DNA from: Aeromicrobium sp. Leaf245
Lineage (GTDB): Bacteria; Actinomycetota; Actinomycetes; Propionibacteriales; Nocardioidaceae
Reading direction: 5' to 3'
Length of the DNA stretch: 64,000 nt
Assembly: GCF_942548115.1 (NCBI RefSeq)
Contig: NZ_OW824151.1
Location: forward strand, 806,001-870,000
Shown here: in pieces, positions 1 to 8,406 of the stretch
Layout of the letters: each line of letters starts with the position of its first letter
How positions within the stretch are numbered: position 1 is the stretch's first letter
Notes under the pieces: model-generated
The model's database searches: none
Seen by the model: the letters and a program-made list of their open reading frames with translations, nothing else
What the model was told of the DNA's origin: nothing
Made by a program: the position numbers and the translations under genes

Positions 1-1
1 C

Positions 2-781
2 GCCCCTCTGGCGGGTCGCGTCGCGGTGGTCACCGGTGGCGCTCGTGGCATCGGCCGCGAGATCGCCCTGGCGGCGGCCGAGGCCGGGGCGCGTGTCGCC
101 GTCACGGCGCGCCGGGTCGAGGACGCGCAGGGCACGGTCGACGACATCGTCGCCCGTGGCGGCGAGGGACTCGCCGTCGCGCTCGACCTGTCCGTGCGTG
201 AGCAGGTCGCGCCCGCCTTCGCCCAGGTCGTCGAGTCCTTCGGCGCGCTCGACGTGCTCGTGTGCAACAGCGGCGTCGGTGGTCCGTCGGCGGCCCTGTG
301 GTCGGTCACCGACGAGCAGTGGGACGACGTCGTCGACGTCAACCTCACCGGCACCTTCCTGTCGATCCGCGCGGCCACGCCCCACATGGTCGAGGCCGGC
401 CGGGGCGTCGTGCTGGTGATCGGCTCCATGACGGGGAAGCGTCCACTGCTGCACCGGGCCCCGTACGCCGCCACCAAGCTCGCGATGGTCGGTCTGTGCC
501 GGACGCTCGCCCTCGACCTCGGCGAGCACGGCGTTCGCGCGAACGTGGTCTCGCCGGGGTTCGTCGCGGGCGAGCGGCTCGAGTGGGTCATCGAGAACCA
601 GGCGACGGCGCTCGGCTCCGACGTGGCCACCGTCCGCGAGGAGCTGCTCGACGGCACCCCGCTCAAGCGGTTCACCACCGCCGAGGACGTGGCGGCTACC
701 GTCGTCTTCCTCGCCAGCGACGCGGCATCCGCGATCACCGGTGAGGACGTCAACGTCTCCTCCGGGCTGGTGATGTACTGA
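2..781 (+). CDS. SDR family NAD(P)-dependent oxidoreductase, 5' end outside window
   Basis: A classical short-chain dehydrogenase/reductase that should oxidise or reduce a secondary alcohol or ketone. The reading frame is open from base 2 and reads [18 protein letters not shown], so the true start lies just upstream; a GTG at 26 would cut into the first beta strand. The nucleotide-binding TGGARGIG is near the visible N-terminus, NSG (for NNAG) follows, and the catalytic Ser plus YAATK (YxxxK) are present, with a typical C-terminal end. The stop overlaps the next start by one base, so it is the first visible gene of a coupled catabolic operon. Substrate cannot be told from sequence. Confidence 0.9.
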   Translation, partial: APLAGRVAVVTGGARGIGREIALAAAEAGARVAVTARRVEDAQGTVDDIVARGGEGLAVALDLSVREQVAPAFAQVVESFGALDVLVCNSGVGGPSAALWSVTDEQWDDVVDVNLTGTFLSIRAATPHMVEAGRGVVLVIGSMTGKRPLLHRAPYAATKLAMVGLCRTLALDLGEHGVRANVVSPGFVAGERLEWVIENQATALGSDVATVREELLDGTPLKRFTTAEDVAATVVFLASDAASAITGEDVNVSSGLVMY

Positions 782-2193
782 TGACCGGCACCCTCTTCGA
801 CAAGGTCTGGGACCAGCACGTGGTTCGGTCCGCGCCGGGTGAGGCCGACCTGCTCTACGTCGACCTGCACCTCGTGCAGGAGGTCTCGAGCCCGCAGGCG
901 TTCAGCCAGCTGCGGCTCGACGGCCGACCGGTGCGGCGCCCGGACCTGACCCTGGCGACCGCCGACCACGCGGTGCCGACACTGGGCCGTGGGCTCGCGC
1001 TCGCCGACGACACGGCACGCCTGCAGGTCGAGACCCTGACGCAGAACTGCGAGGACTTCGGCGTCCCGCTGTACGGCGTCGGTGACCCCCGTCAGGGCAT
1101 CGTCCACGTGATCGGCCCAGAGCTGGGCCTCACGCAGCCGGGGATGACGATCGTCTGCGGCGACAGCCACACCTCCACGCACGGCGCGTTCGGCGCCCTG
1201 GCGTTCGGCATCGGGACCTCGGAGATCGCCCACGTCCTCGCCACCCAATGCCTCCCCCAGCAGCGGCCCCGCACGCTCCTCGTCGAGGTGAGCGGCGAGC
1301 TCGGCCCCGGCGTCACCGCCAAGGACCTGGCCCTGACCCTGATGCACGAGCTCGGCACGGGCGGCGCCGCGGGCTACGCGGTCGAGTACCGCGGCGACAC
1401 CGTCAGCCGGTTGTCGATGGAGGGTCGCATGACCCTGTGCAACATGACCATCGAGATGGGTGGTCGGATCGGCATGGTCGCGCCGGACGAGACCACGTAC
1501 GCCTACCTGCGCGACCGCCCGTTCGTGGCGGCGATGGACCAGGGTCTCGACGAGCTCGTCGCCACCTGGGCCGAACTGCGCAGCGATCCCGACGCGGCCT
1601 TCGACGCGATGCGCCACGTCGACGCCACCTCCGTCGTGCCCATGGTCAGCTGGGGCACGACGCCCGCCATGAGCGTGCCCGTCACGTCGCGCGTGCCGCT
1701 GCCGGACGATCAGCCCGACCCCGACGCCGCGCGTCGCGCCCTGGAGTACATGGGACTGCAGGGGGGCGAGGCGCTCCAGGACGTCGCGATCGACCGGGTG
1801 TTCATCGGCTCGTGCACGAACGGCCGCATCGAGGACCTGCGCGCCGCGGCCGACGTGCTGCGCGGTCGTCACGTCGCCCCCGGCGTCGAGGCGATGGTCG
1901 TCCCGGGCTCCGCGGCGGTCCGTCGCCAGGCCGAGGAGGAGGGCCTCGGCGAGGTCTTCGAGGCCGCCGGGCTCTCCTGGCGCACGCCCGGTTGCTCGAT
2001 GTGCGTCGGGATCAACGACGACCGCCTGTCGGCCGGCCAGCGGTGCGCGTCGACCTCCAACCGCAACTTCGAGGGTCGTCAGGGCGCCGGAGGGCGCACG
2101 CACCTCGTCTCCCCGACCATGGCCGCCGCCGCGGCCCTCCACGGACACCTCGTCGACGTGCGCGAGGTCCTCGCCTCGTCGACCGCACCATGA
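781..2193 (+). CDS. LeuC-like 3-isopropylmalate dehydratase large subunit / aconitase family
   Basis: At 470 aa this matches the large subunit of isopropylmalate isomerase and homoaconitase, which shifts a hydroxyl group on a hydroxy-diacid using a [4Fe-4S] cluster. The cluster cysteines are visible in FIGSCTNGR (Cys345) and GCSMC (Cys405, Cys408), and [12 protein letters not shown] is the family signature. The partner small subunit (LeuD, swivel domain) is not next to it or anywhere in the window, although it may lie upstream of base 1. The neighbours are an SDR and the hydantoinase genes rather than leucine genes, so a catabolic hydratase/isomerase role is more likely than leucine synthesis. 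That role is inferred from context. Confidence 0.85.
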   Translation: MTGTLFDKVWDQHVVRSAPGEADLLYVDLHLVQEVSSPQAFSQLRLDGRPVRRPDLTLATADHAVPTLGRGLALADDTARLQVETLTQNCEDFGVPLYGVGDPRQGIVHVIGPELGLTQPGMTIVCGDSHTSTHGAFGALAFGIGTSEIAHVLATQCLPQQRPRTLLVEVSGELGPGVTAKDLALTLMHELGTGGAAGYAVEYRGDTVSRLSMEGRMTLCNMTIEMGGRIGMVAPDETTYAYLRDRPFVAAMDQGLDELVATWAELRSDPDAAFDAMRHVDATSVVPMVSWGTTPAMSVPVTSRVPLPDDQPDPDAARRALEYMGLQGGEALQDVAIDRVFIGSCTNGRIEDLRAAADVLRGRHVAPGVEAMVVPGSAAVRRQAEEEGLGEVFEAAGLSWRTPGCSMCVGINDDRLSAGQRCASTSNRNFEGRQGAGGRTHLVSPTMAAAAALHGHLVDVREVLASSTAP

Positions 2194-2233
2194 CCACCCC
2201 TCCCCACCGGGACGACACAGGAGCTGAACAGAC

Positions 2234-4297
2234 ATGACCTTGCGCATCGGCGTGGACGTCGGAGGCACCTTCACCGACCTCTTCCTGCACGACTCCGAGA
2301 GCTCCCGGTTCTGGCTCGCCAAGACACCGTCGACGCCGGGCAACCAGGCCGAGGGCGTCATCCGCGGCATCCAGGAGATCTGCGCGAAGGCGGGCCTGGA
2401 GCCGCAGCAGCTCGACGCCGTGCTGCACGGCACGACCGTCGCGACCAACGCGCTGCTCGAGGACAAGGGCTCGCGGGTCGGCCTGCTCACGAGCCACGGC
2501 TGGCGCAACATCCTGCACCTCGCCGACAGCTGGACGCCCGGTCCGCTCTTCGGCTTCTTCAACTACGCCCCGCCGGAGCCCGTGGTCCCCTTCGAGCGAG
2601 TGCGTGCCCTCGAGGAGCGCATCACCGCCGACGGCGAGGTGATCCTCGAGCTCGACGAGGCCGACGTCCAGCAGAAGGTGCGCGAGCTTGTCGACGAGGG
2701 CATCGAGGCCCTGACCATCTCGCTGATGCACGCCTACGCCCACCCGGCCCACGAGGAGCAGGTCGCGAAGATCGCCGGCAAGGTGCTCGCCGACCTCGGC
2801 GTCGACATCCCGGTCTCGCTGTCGAGCGACGTCAGCCCGGAGTTCCGCGAGTACGAGCGTGCGGTCACGACCGTGCTCAACTCCTACCTGGGCCCCGTGA
2901 TGCAGCGGTACCTGTCGACGCTCGACACGGCCCTGCGCGACGTCCCCGTGAGCGCGAGCCTGCAGGTCGTCCGCTCCGACGGCGGCCTCATGTCGGTCGG
3001 CGGCGCCCAGGAGCACCCGATCCAGACGGCGCTGTCCGGACCGTCCGGTGGCGTCAACGGTGCCGCGTACGTGGCCCAGCGCGCCGGGTTCGACAAGATC
3101 ATCACCTTCGACATGGGCGGGACGTCCTCCGACGTCGCGGTCTGCGTGGGCGGCGTGCCCGAGGTGACGCGCGAGACCAAGGTCGCGGCCTTCCCCGTGC
3201 GCGCCCCCGCCATCAACGTCGAGACGATCGGCGCCGGCGGCGGATCGATCGCGAACGTCTCCGAGGTCACCGGCGGCCTGCGCGTGGGTCCGGAGAGCGC
3301 GGGCGCCCAGCCGGGGCCGGCCTGCTACGGCCGCGGCGGCACGCTGCCGACCGTCACCGACGCCAACCTGGTGCTCGGCCACCTGCCGACCACCCTGCTC
3401 GGCGGGGACATGACGCTCGACGCCGACGCCGCGATGAAGGCGCACGAGCCGCTCGCCGCCGAGATGGGCGTGGACGTGCACAGTGCGGCTCAGGCCGTCA
3501 TCGACATCGTCAACGGCAACATGCTCGGCGCGCTGCGCGCCGTGACGGTGCAGCGCGGCCTCAACCCGCGGGAGTTCTCGCTGCTGTCCTTCGGCGGCGC
3601 GGGGGGCCTGCAGGCCAACGCGCTCGCCGCCGAGCTCGGCTGCTTCCCGGTGATCATCCCGCCGGAGGCCGGCGTGCTGTCGGCAGTCGGGTTCGTCGTC
3701 GCCGACGTGCAGAACGAGTTCGCGCAGGCCTACCTCTCGCCGGTCGAGTCGATCGACGTCCAGGCCCTGCGCGCGACGCTCGCCGAGCTCGGCGGCCGCG
3801 CTGACGCGTGGCTCGAGGAGGAGGGCGTCCCCGCCGCCGACCGCAGCGTCCGCTACGTCTTCGACATGCGGTATCGCCGCCAGGGGTACGAGATCACCGT
3901 CGAGATCGACGCCGACACCGCCGCGACCCTCGAGCTGGACGACCTGACCCGCCGCTTCCACGAGGAGCACGTCCGGCTCTACGGCTTCGAGCTCCCGGCG
4001 AGCGTCGAGGTCGTCACGGTCCGTTCGCGTGGCATCGGCCGCACCGAGAAGGTCGACCTGGAGCCCGGCACCGAGGTCGCTCCCGACGCGTCCGCCGCGC
4101 GGGTCGGCAGCCAGCCGTCGTGGGTCGACGGTGCCCTGCAGGACGTGCCGATCTACGACCGCGCCCTGCTCCAGCCGGGCATGTGCGTCGAGGGCAAGGC
4201 CGTCATCACCCAGTACGACTCGACCGTGCTGGTGCTCCCCGGGCACCGCGCGCGCGTCGACACCTTCTTCAACCTGCTGCTCGAGGAGTCCCGATGA
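2234..4297 (+). CDS. hyuA: hydantoinase/oxoprolinase family protein, subunit A
   Basis: 687 aa, the usual length of HyuA-type subunits (N-methylhydantoinase A, 5-oxoprolinase N-half, acetone carboxylase beta, caprolactamase alpha). The N-terminal actin-like ATP-binding fold starts with GVDVGGTFTD (residues 6-15), and a second phosphate loop FDMGGTSSDVAV lies near residue 295. These enzymes use ATP to hydrolyse a cyclic amide or carboxylate a ketone. Its stop overlaps hyuB by four bases (ATGA), as expected for an alpha/beta pair. An isochorismatase-fold amidase follows hyuB, the arrangement expected for ring opening and then decarbamoylation. The specific ring substrate is unknown. Confidence 0.93.
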   Translation: MTLRIGVDVGGTFTDLFLHDSESSRFWLAKTPSTPGNQAEGVIRGIQEICAKAGLEPQQLDAVLHGTTVATNALLEDKGSRVGLLTSHGWRNILHLADSWTPGPLFGFFNYAPPEPVVPFERVRALEERITADGEVILELDEADVQQKVRELVDEGIEALTISLMHAYAHPAHEEQVAKIAGKVLADLGVDIPVSLSSDVSPEFREYERAVTTVLNSYLGPVMQRYLSTLDTALRDVPVSASLQVVRSDGGLMSVGGAQEHPIQTALSGPSGGVNGAAYVAQRAGFDKIITFDMGGTSSDVAVCVGGVPEVTRETKVAAFPVRAPAINVETIGAGGGSIANVSEVTGGLRVGPESAGAQPGPACYGRGGTLPTVTDANLVLGHLPTTLLGGDMTLDADAAMKAHEPLAAEMGVDVHSAAQAVIDIVNGNMLGALRAVTVQRGLNPREFSLLSFGGAGGLQANALAAELGCFPVIIPPEAGVLSAVGFVVADVQNEFAQAYLSPVESIDVQALRATLAELGGRADAWLEEEGVPAADRSVRYVFDMRYRRQGYEITVEIDADTAATLELDDLTRRFHEEHVRLYGFELPASVEVVTVRSRGIGRTEKVDLEPGTEVAPDASAARVGSQPSWVDGALQDVPIYDRALLQPGMCVEGKAVITQYDSTVLVLPGHRARVDTFFNLLLEESR

Positions 4298-6099
4298 CCA
4301 CGACGTCCGCCATCGACCCGGTCACCCTCGACCTGATCGAGAACTCGCTCAAGAACATCCGCATCGAGATGGACGAGGTGCTGCGGCGCTCGGCCATGTC
4401 GTCGTCGATCCGCGAGCAGCACGACGAGTTCCCGATGATCGCCAACGAGCGCGGCCAGATGATCGTGGGCCAGTTCGGCTCCTACATCCCCGACGTCGTG
4501 GCGCGCTTCGACACGGTCGCACCGGGTGATGCCTACATCCTCAACGACCCGTACCTGTGCCGCGGCTCGATCTCGCACACCAACGACATCCTCGTGATCG
4601 TCCCGATCTTCCACGGCGAGCGCCTGGTGGGCTACGCGAGCCAGTTCGGACACGTGCTGGACATCGGCGGCACCTCGCCCGGCACGCAGACGGCCGACTC
4701 GCACTCCATCTGGGACGAGGGCCTGCGCATCCCGCCGGTCAAGATCGTCGAGGGCGGCGTGCTGAACGAGGGGGTCGTTGCGCTGATCCTCAACAACACG
4801 CGCGTCCCCGACATCGTTCGCAGCGACATCATGGGCCTGATCGGCGCCTGCCAGCGTGCCGCGAGCCGCGTCGTCGAGCTCTGCGACCGTCACGGCCAGC
4901 CGACCTACTCGGCGGCCTGCGACGCGCTGCTCGAGCGCACGCGCGTCGCCATGATCACGCTGATCCGCAAGTACGTCCCCGAGGAGAAGGTCGTCTTCTG
5001 GGACTGGGTCGACGACGACGGCGCGGGCAACGGTCCGTTCAAGCTGCAGCTCACGGTCTGGCGCGAGGGCGACACGGCCTACTTCGACTGGACGGGCACC
5101 GACCCGCAGGCTCCGGGCTCGATCAACTTCCTCATCCACGAGAACCTCTGCAAGCTGTTCTTCGGCGTCTACATGATCATGGCGTTCGACTCGAGCATCC
5201 TCTTCAACGACGGCTACAACAGCGTCTTCGAGGTCACGCTGCCCGAGGGCTCGCTGCTCAACCCGAACTTCCCCGCCCCGCTGTCCAACCGGCTCAACGT
5301 CCACACCCGGCTGTTCGACTGCATCTCCGGTGCGCTCGGCCAGAAGGCCCCCGACCTCTCGATGGGCGCGGGCTACGGCACCAGCCCGCACCTCGTCTAC
5401 TCCGGCTACGCCGAGGACGGCGAGTACTTCCAGATGACCGAGCTGCTGTTCGGCGGGCTGCCCGGCCGCAAGGCCGGCGACGGCCTCGACGGTCACTCCT
5501 GGTGGCCGGAGTTCCGAAGCACCCCGGCGGAGTACATGGAGACGAACTACCCCCTGGTCGCCATGCGCTACGAGCCGGTCACCGACTCCGGCGGAGCCGG
5601 TCTCCACCGTGGCGGCGCCGGGATCGAGCGGGAGTACCTGTTCCGTCGCCCGGGCTTCGTGGGCGTCAACGACGACCGTGCGACCCTGCAGCCGTGGGGC
5701 ATCGGCGGCGGACGAGCCGGCGGGAGCTCCTCCAAGCTGATCGTGCGCGCCGACGGCACCCGCGAGGAGCTGCCCTCCAAGCGCGACAACATCAAGGTCG
5801 AGCCGGGCGACCGCCTGGTCTTCCGCACCGCCGGAGCCGGTGGCTGGGGAGATCCGCTGCAGCGGCCGGTGGCCGCCGTGGAGCAGGACATCGCCCGCGG
5901 GCTCGTGTCGAAGGAAGCGGCCCGCGCCGAGTACGGCGTCGTCGCCGGCGACCCGGAGGCGACGGCGGTGCTGCGCGAGGAGCTCGCCGCGTCACGGACC
6001 GGTGCGCTCGGCTTCGACTTCGGCGCCCTCCCCGACGGCCTCGTGCCGCCGGTGCAGGTCGCCGCCTCGTCCGCCGGTCGGGACGGAGCCTCCGCATGA
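4294..6099 (+). CDS. hyuB: hydantoinase B/oxoprolinase family protein, subunit B
   Basis: 601 aa from the ATG that overlaps the hyuA stop; this start gives the normal HyuB N-terminus MTTTSAIDPVTLDLIENSL. The frame stays open far upstream, but that extension lies inside hyuA and does not look like protein. Family features include an internal SISHTNDI segment near residue 92, GSINFLIHENL, and the C-terminal GAGGWGDPLQRP. HyuB carries the hydrolytic metal site that works with ATP-activating HyuA on lactam, hydantoin or oxoproline rings. Only A and B subunits are present, with no acetone carboxylase gamma subunit, so hydrolysis of a cyclic amide is the better guess. Confidence 0.93.
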   Translation: MTTTSAIDPVTLDLIENSLKNIRIEMDEVLRRSAMSSSIREQHDEFPMIANERGQMIVGQFGSYIPDVVARFDTVAPGDAYILNDPYLCRGSISHTNDILVIVPIFHGERLVGYASQFGHVLDIGGTSPGTQTADSHSIWDEGLRIPPVKIVEGGVLNEGVVALILNNTRVPDIVRSDIMGLIGACQRAASRVVELCDRHGQPTYSAACDALLERTRVAMITLIRKYVPEEKVVFWDWVDDDGAGNGPFKLQLTVWREGDTAYFDWTGTDPQAPGSINFLIHENLCKLFFGVYMIMAFDSSILFNDGYNSVFEVTLPEGSLLNPNFPAPLSNRLNVHTRLFDCISGALGQKAPDLSMGAGYGTSPHLVYSGYAEDGEYFQMTELLFGGLPGRKAGDGLDGHSWWPEFRSTPAEYMETNYPLVAMRYEPVTDSGGAGLHRGGAGIEREYLFRRPGFVGVNDDRATLQPWGIGGGRAGGSSSKLIVRADGTREELPSKRDNIKVEPGDRLVFRTAGAGGWGDPLQRPVAAVEQDIARGLVSKEAARAEYGVVAGDPEATAVLREELAASRTGALGFDFGALPDGLVPPVQVAASSAGRDGASA

Positions 6100-6728
6100 A
6101 CGCGCTCGACGAGGACTACCGCCAGTCCGGCTTCAACCAGCGTCTGGGCTTCGGTGAGCGGCCGGCCGTCCTGGTCGTCGACTTCGTCAAGGCCTACCTG
6201 ACCCCCGGCAACCCCCTCTACGCCGGGGTGGAGGACGCCCTGGCCGCCGCGACGACGCTCGTCGAGACGGCCAGGGAGTCCGACGTGCCGGTGCTGTACA
6301 CGGTCGTGCACTACGAGGACCCCACCGAGGGCGGCCCGTTCTTCCGCAAGGTGCGTGCGCTGCAGAACTTCGTCGGCGACACCGAGGCGGGCGAGATCTG
6401 CGACGAGCTCGCGCCGCGTGACGGCGAGCTCGTCATCCGCAAGAAGTTCGCCAGCGCGTTCTTCGGGACCGGCCTGAAGGAGACGCTCGAGGAGATGGGC
6501 GTCGACAGCGTCATCGTCGCCGGCCTGAGCACGAGCGGCTGCGTCCGGGCGAGCAGCCTCGACGCCATCCAGTCGGGCTTCGTGCCGATCGTGGTCCGGG
6601 AGGCGGTCGGCGACCGCGCGGCCGGCCCGCACGACGCGGCCCTGTTCGACCTCGACGCCAAGTACGCCGACGTCCGCAGCCTCGACGAGGTCCTCGAGCA
6701 CCTGCGCTCGCTCGCCGCTACCTCCTAG
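6096..6728 (+). CDS. isochorismatase-fold amidase, N-carbamoylsarcosine amidase-like
   Basis: 210 aa cysteine hydrolase. The catalytic triad of the family is visible: Asp29 (VVDFVKAY), a Lys at 116/117 (RKKFASAFFGT) and Cys149 (STSGCVRASSLDA). The FFGTGLKETL loop and the SGCVRAS nucleophile elbow resemble N-carbamoylsarcosine amidases, which release ammonia and CO2 from a carbamoyl-amino acid. It starts with ATGA overlap on the hyuB stop. With HyuAB this is the order expected for ATP-dependent hydantoin ring opening followed by removal of the carbamoyl group. Substrate assignment rests on neighbours and family resemblance. Confidence 0.85.
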   Translation: MNALDEDYRQSGFNQRLGFGERPAVLVVDFVKAYLTPGNPLYAGVEDALAAATTLVETARESDVPVLYTVVHYEDPTEGGPFFRKVRALQNFVGDTEAGEICDELAPRDGELVIRKKFASAFFGTGLKETLEEMGVDSVIVAGLSTSGCVRASSLDAIQSGFVPIVVREAVGDRAAGPHDAALFDLDAKYADVRSLDEVLEHLRSLAATS

Positions 6729-6789
6729 CCCCGAACCGACACCTCCCACCCCGCCGCGGCGCCCGCCGCTCACCGAACGGAGCACCCCC

Positions 6790-8106
6790 ATGGAACACCT
6801 CAAGAAGCCCACCGGCAGCGACGCGTCGGCCGGCACCCGCGACCTCGTCGTCTCCCAGACCGTCGCCTCGATCATCGAGGACGTGCGCACCCGCGGCGAC
6901 GCCGCCGTGCGTGAGCTGTCGGCGAAGTTCGACTCCTGGGAGCCCGAGAGCTTCAGGCTCTCGGCCGAGGAGATCGACCGCATCGTCTCCTCGGTCCCGC
7001 AGCAGGTCCGCGACGACATCGTGACGGTGCAGGCCAACGTCCGCGAGTTCGCGCAGCACCAGCTCGACTCGATGAAGGAGTTCGAGGTCGAGACCATGCC
7101 GGGCGTCCTCCTCGGCCAGAAGCACGTCCCGGTCGAGGCGGCAGGCGCCTACGTCCCAGGTGGTCGCTACCCGCTGCTCGCCTCGGCGCACATGACCGTC
7201 GTGACCGCCAAGGTCGCCGGAGTGGAGCGGACCACCGCCTGCACGCCGCCGATCCGTGGCGAGGTGCCTGCTCCCACGATCGCCGCGATGGCGCTCGCCG
7301 GTGCGGACGAGATCTACCTGCTCGGCGGCGTCCAGGCCGTGGCTGCGATGGCCATCGGCACCGAGACCATCGGCAAGGTCGACATGCTGGCCGGTCCCGG
7401 CAACGCCTACGTGGCCGAGGCCAAGCGTCAGCTCTACGGGGAGGTCGGCATCGACCTCTTCGCCGGGCCCACGGAGATCCTGGTCATCGCGGACGACCAC
7501 GCGAACCCGTTCGTGGTGGCCGTCGACCTCCTGAGCCAGGCCGAGCACGGCCCGGACTCGCCGGCCGTGCTCATCACCACCAGCCGCGAGCTGGGCGAGG
7601 AGGTCATCGCGCACGTCGAGCGCCTGCTGCCCGGGATGTCGACCAACGACAACGCGGGACCGGCCTGGCGGGACCACGGCGAGGTCATCGTCGTCGACTC
7701 CCTCACCGAGGCCTACGCGCTGGCCGACCGCTTCGCGAGCGAGCACGTCCAGGTGTTGACGCAGGAGCCGCGTCGAGCCCTGACCGAGATGCGCAACTAC
7801 GGCGCGCTGTTCCTCGGGGAGGGCACCTGCGTGTCCTACGGCGACAAGGTCATCGGCACCAACCACACCCTGCCGACGCGGGGCAGTGCGCGCTACACCG
7901 GCGGCCTGTGGGTGGGCAAGTACCTCAAGACCGTCACCTACCAGGAGGTCACCGATCCGGCCTCGAGCGCGGCGCTGGGCGAGCTCTGCGGTCGCGCGGC
8001 GCGAGTGGAGCTGTTCGAAGGTCACGCACGGTCCGGTGACGTCCGCGCGGCGGGCCACAACGGTGTCGAGCCGGACTGGATCACCGAGGCGCGCTCCGTC
8101 GTGTGA
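6790..8106 (+). CDS. histidinol dehydrogenase-family (HisD-like) dehydrogenase
   Basis: 438 aa zinc- and NAD-dependent alcohol-to-acid dehydrogenase fold. The zinc ligands of HisD are conserved: Gln250 and His253 (LLSQAEHG), Asp352 (SYGDKV) and His412 (FEGHARSGD); the Glu318-His319 pair matches the catalytic Glu-His. The GPGNAYVAEAKR cofactor segment is intact. No other his gene is nearby, and the setting is a catabolic operon, so this is probably a paralogue that oxidises another amino or hydroxy alcohol, as sulfopropanediol dehydrogenase HpsN (same family) does. The 61-bp gap before it makes co-transcription with hyuAB likely. The last gene before the LacI-type operator at 8180. Confidence 0.87.
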   Translation: MEHLKKPTGSDASAGTRDLVVSQTVASIIEDVRTRGDAAVRELSAKFDSWEPESFRLSAEEIDRIVSSVPQQVRDDIVTVQANVREFAQHQLDSMKEFEVETMPGVLLGQKHVPVEAAGAYVPGGRYPLLASAHMTVVTAKVAGVERTTACTPPIRGEVPAPTIAAMALAGADEIYLLGGVQAVAAMAIGTETIGKVDMLAGPGNAYVAEAKRQLYGEVGIDLFAGPTEILVIADDHANPFVVAVDLLSQAEHGPDSPAVLITTSRELGEEVIAHVERLLPGMSTNDNAGPAWRDHGEVIVVDSLTEAYALADRFASEHVQVLTQEPRRALTEMRNYGALFLGEGTCVSYGDKVIGTNHTLPTRGSARYTGGLWVGKYLKTVTYQEVTDPASSAALGELCGRAARVELFEGHARSGDVRAAGHNGVEPDWITEARSVV

Positions 8107-8111
8107 CGTTC

Positions 8112-8131
8112 ACGTGACGTCGCCGTCACGT
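8112..8131. terminator. inverted repeat after the hisD-like gene
   Basis: A perfect 8-bp inverted repeat, ACGTGACG-TCGC-CGTCACGT, starts six bases after the hisD-like stop. It has no T-run, so it is either a weak intrinsic terminator or a binding site for a CRP-like protein (spacing of the GTGA/TCAC halves is 8, not the usual 6). Low certainty on function; the repeat itself is plain. Confidence 0.4.
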
Positions 8132-8155
8132 TCGTGATGCAGGGCACAAAAACCC

Positions 8156-8193
8156 TTGACAGGGTCTGCGTCACCGAGTTGTATACGTATACA
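8156..8193 (+). promoter_or_regulatory. promoter with LacI-type operator before ABC importer 1
   Basis: TTGACA (8156-8161) is a perfect -35 box. A perfect 14-bp palindrome, TGTATACGTATACA (8180-8193), begins 18 bases later and includes the likely -10 (TGTATA). A repressor bound here would cover the -10, as is typical of LacI-family control. The same motif recurs with 10-11 of 14 matches at 13056, 18676, 18700 and 27732. A LacI-family gene is present at 26672. Confidence 0.8.
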
Positions 8194-8200
8194 TCGTAGA

Positions 8201-8270
8201 GAGGAGGAGAGATGTCGGAGTCGCTGCACCGTGGTCTCGCCGCACCAGCGGGCGGGCATCTCTCCTCCTC
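8201..8270 (+). promoter_or_regulatory. structured mRNA leader: 14-bp stem that holds a Shine-Dalgarno
   Basis: A perfect 14-bp inverted repeat pairs 8201-8214 (GAGGAGGAGAGATG) with 8257-8270 (CATCTCTCCTCCTC). Within the 42-base loop a second helix CGCTG/CAGCG (8222-8226 with 8246-8250) can form. The left arm contains a strong purine ribosome-binding site and the ATG of a possible leader ORF. The structure begins about ten bases after the probable transcription start, inside the roughly 200-base leader of the importer operon. It could be an attenuator or RNA regulator; no known riboswitch class is recognised. Confidence 0.6.
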
Positions 8271-8406
8271 CGCAGCCCGAGGGCGGGGGGCCCACGAGCC
8301 CAAGGACGAACGGTCGGCCGCGCCCGCGGTGCAGGCCGGACGGACGCCGCATCCCGGCCGTCGGCCGCGGACGACGTCGACCCACCCCATCAGGAGAGAG
8401 ACATGA
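8212..8406 (+). CDS. possible leader peptide coupled to ABC importer 1
   Basis: A 64-aa frame (MSESLHRGLAAPAGG...) starts with ATG seven bases after GGAGGAG and ends with TGA overlapping the ATG of the downstream binding protein (ATGA at 8403). The product is Arg/Pro/Ser-rich, has no recognisable domain, and is not obviously membrane or secreted. Its start lies inside the 14-bp stem. Good RBS and exact coupling argue for translation; the low-complexity composition and the secondary structure argue that it may be only a translational coupling device or chance. No function assigned. Confidence 0.3.
   Translation: MSESLHRGLAAPAGGHLSSSAARGRGAHEPKDERSAAPAVQAGRTPHPGRRPRTTSTHPIRRET

Noticed and set aside
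2012-4246. Very long minus-strand frame (744 codons) opposite hyuA
   Set aside because: High-GC shadow of hyuA; Arg/Asp/Val-rich product with no domain, and similar shadows occur opposite most genes here.
3808-4293. 162-codon N-terminal extension of hyuB
   Set aside because: Lies fully inside hyuA, is Arg/Pro-rich and non-family; ATG at 4294 gives the standard HyuB start with ATGA coupling.
2234-6099. Acetone carboxylase
   Set aside because: Only two subunits of HyuA/HyuB type and lengths are present; no gamma subunit gene.
2234-6728. A complete creatinine/N-methylhydantoin pathway
   Set aside because: HyuAB and a carbamoyl amidase fit, but creatinine deiminase and sarcosine oxidase are absent and many other genes do not fit.
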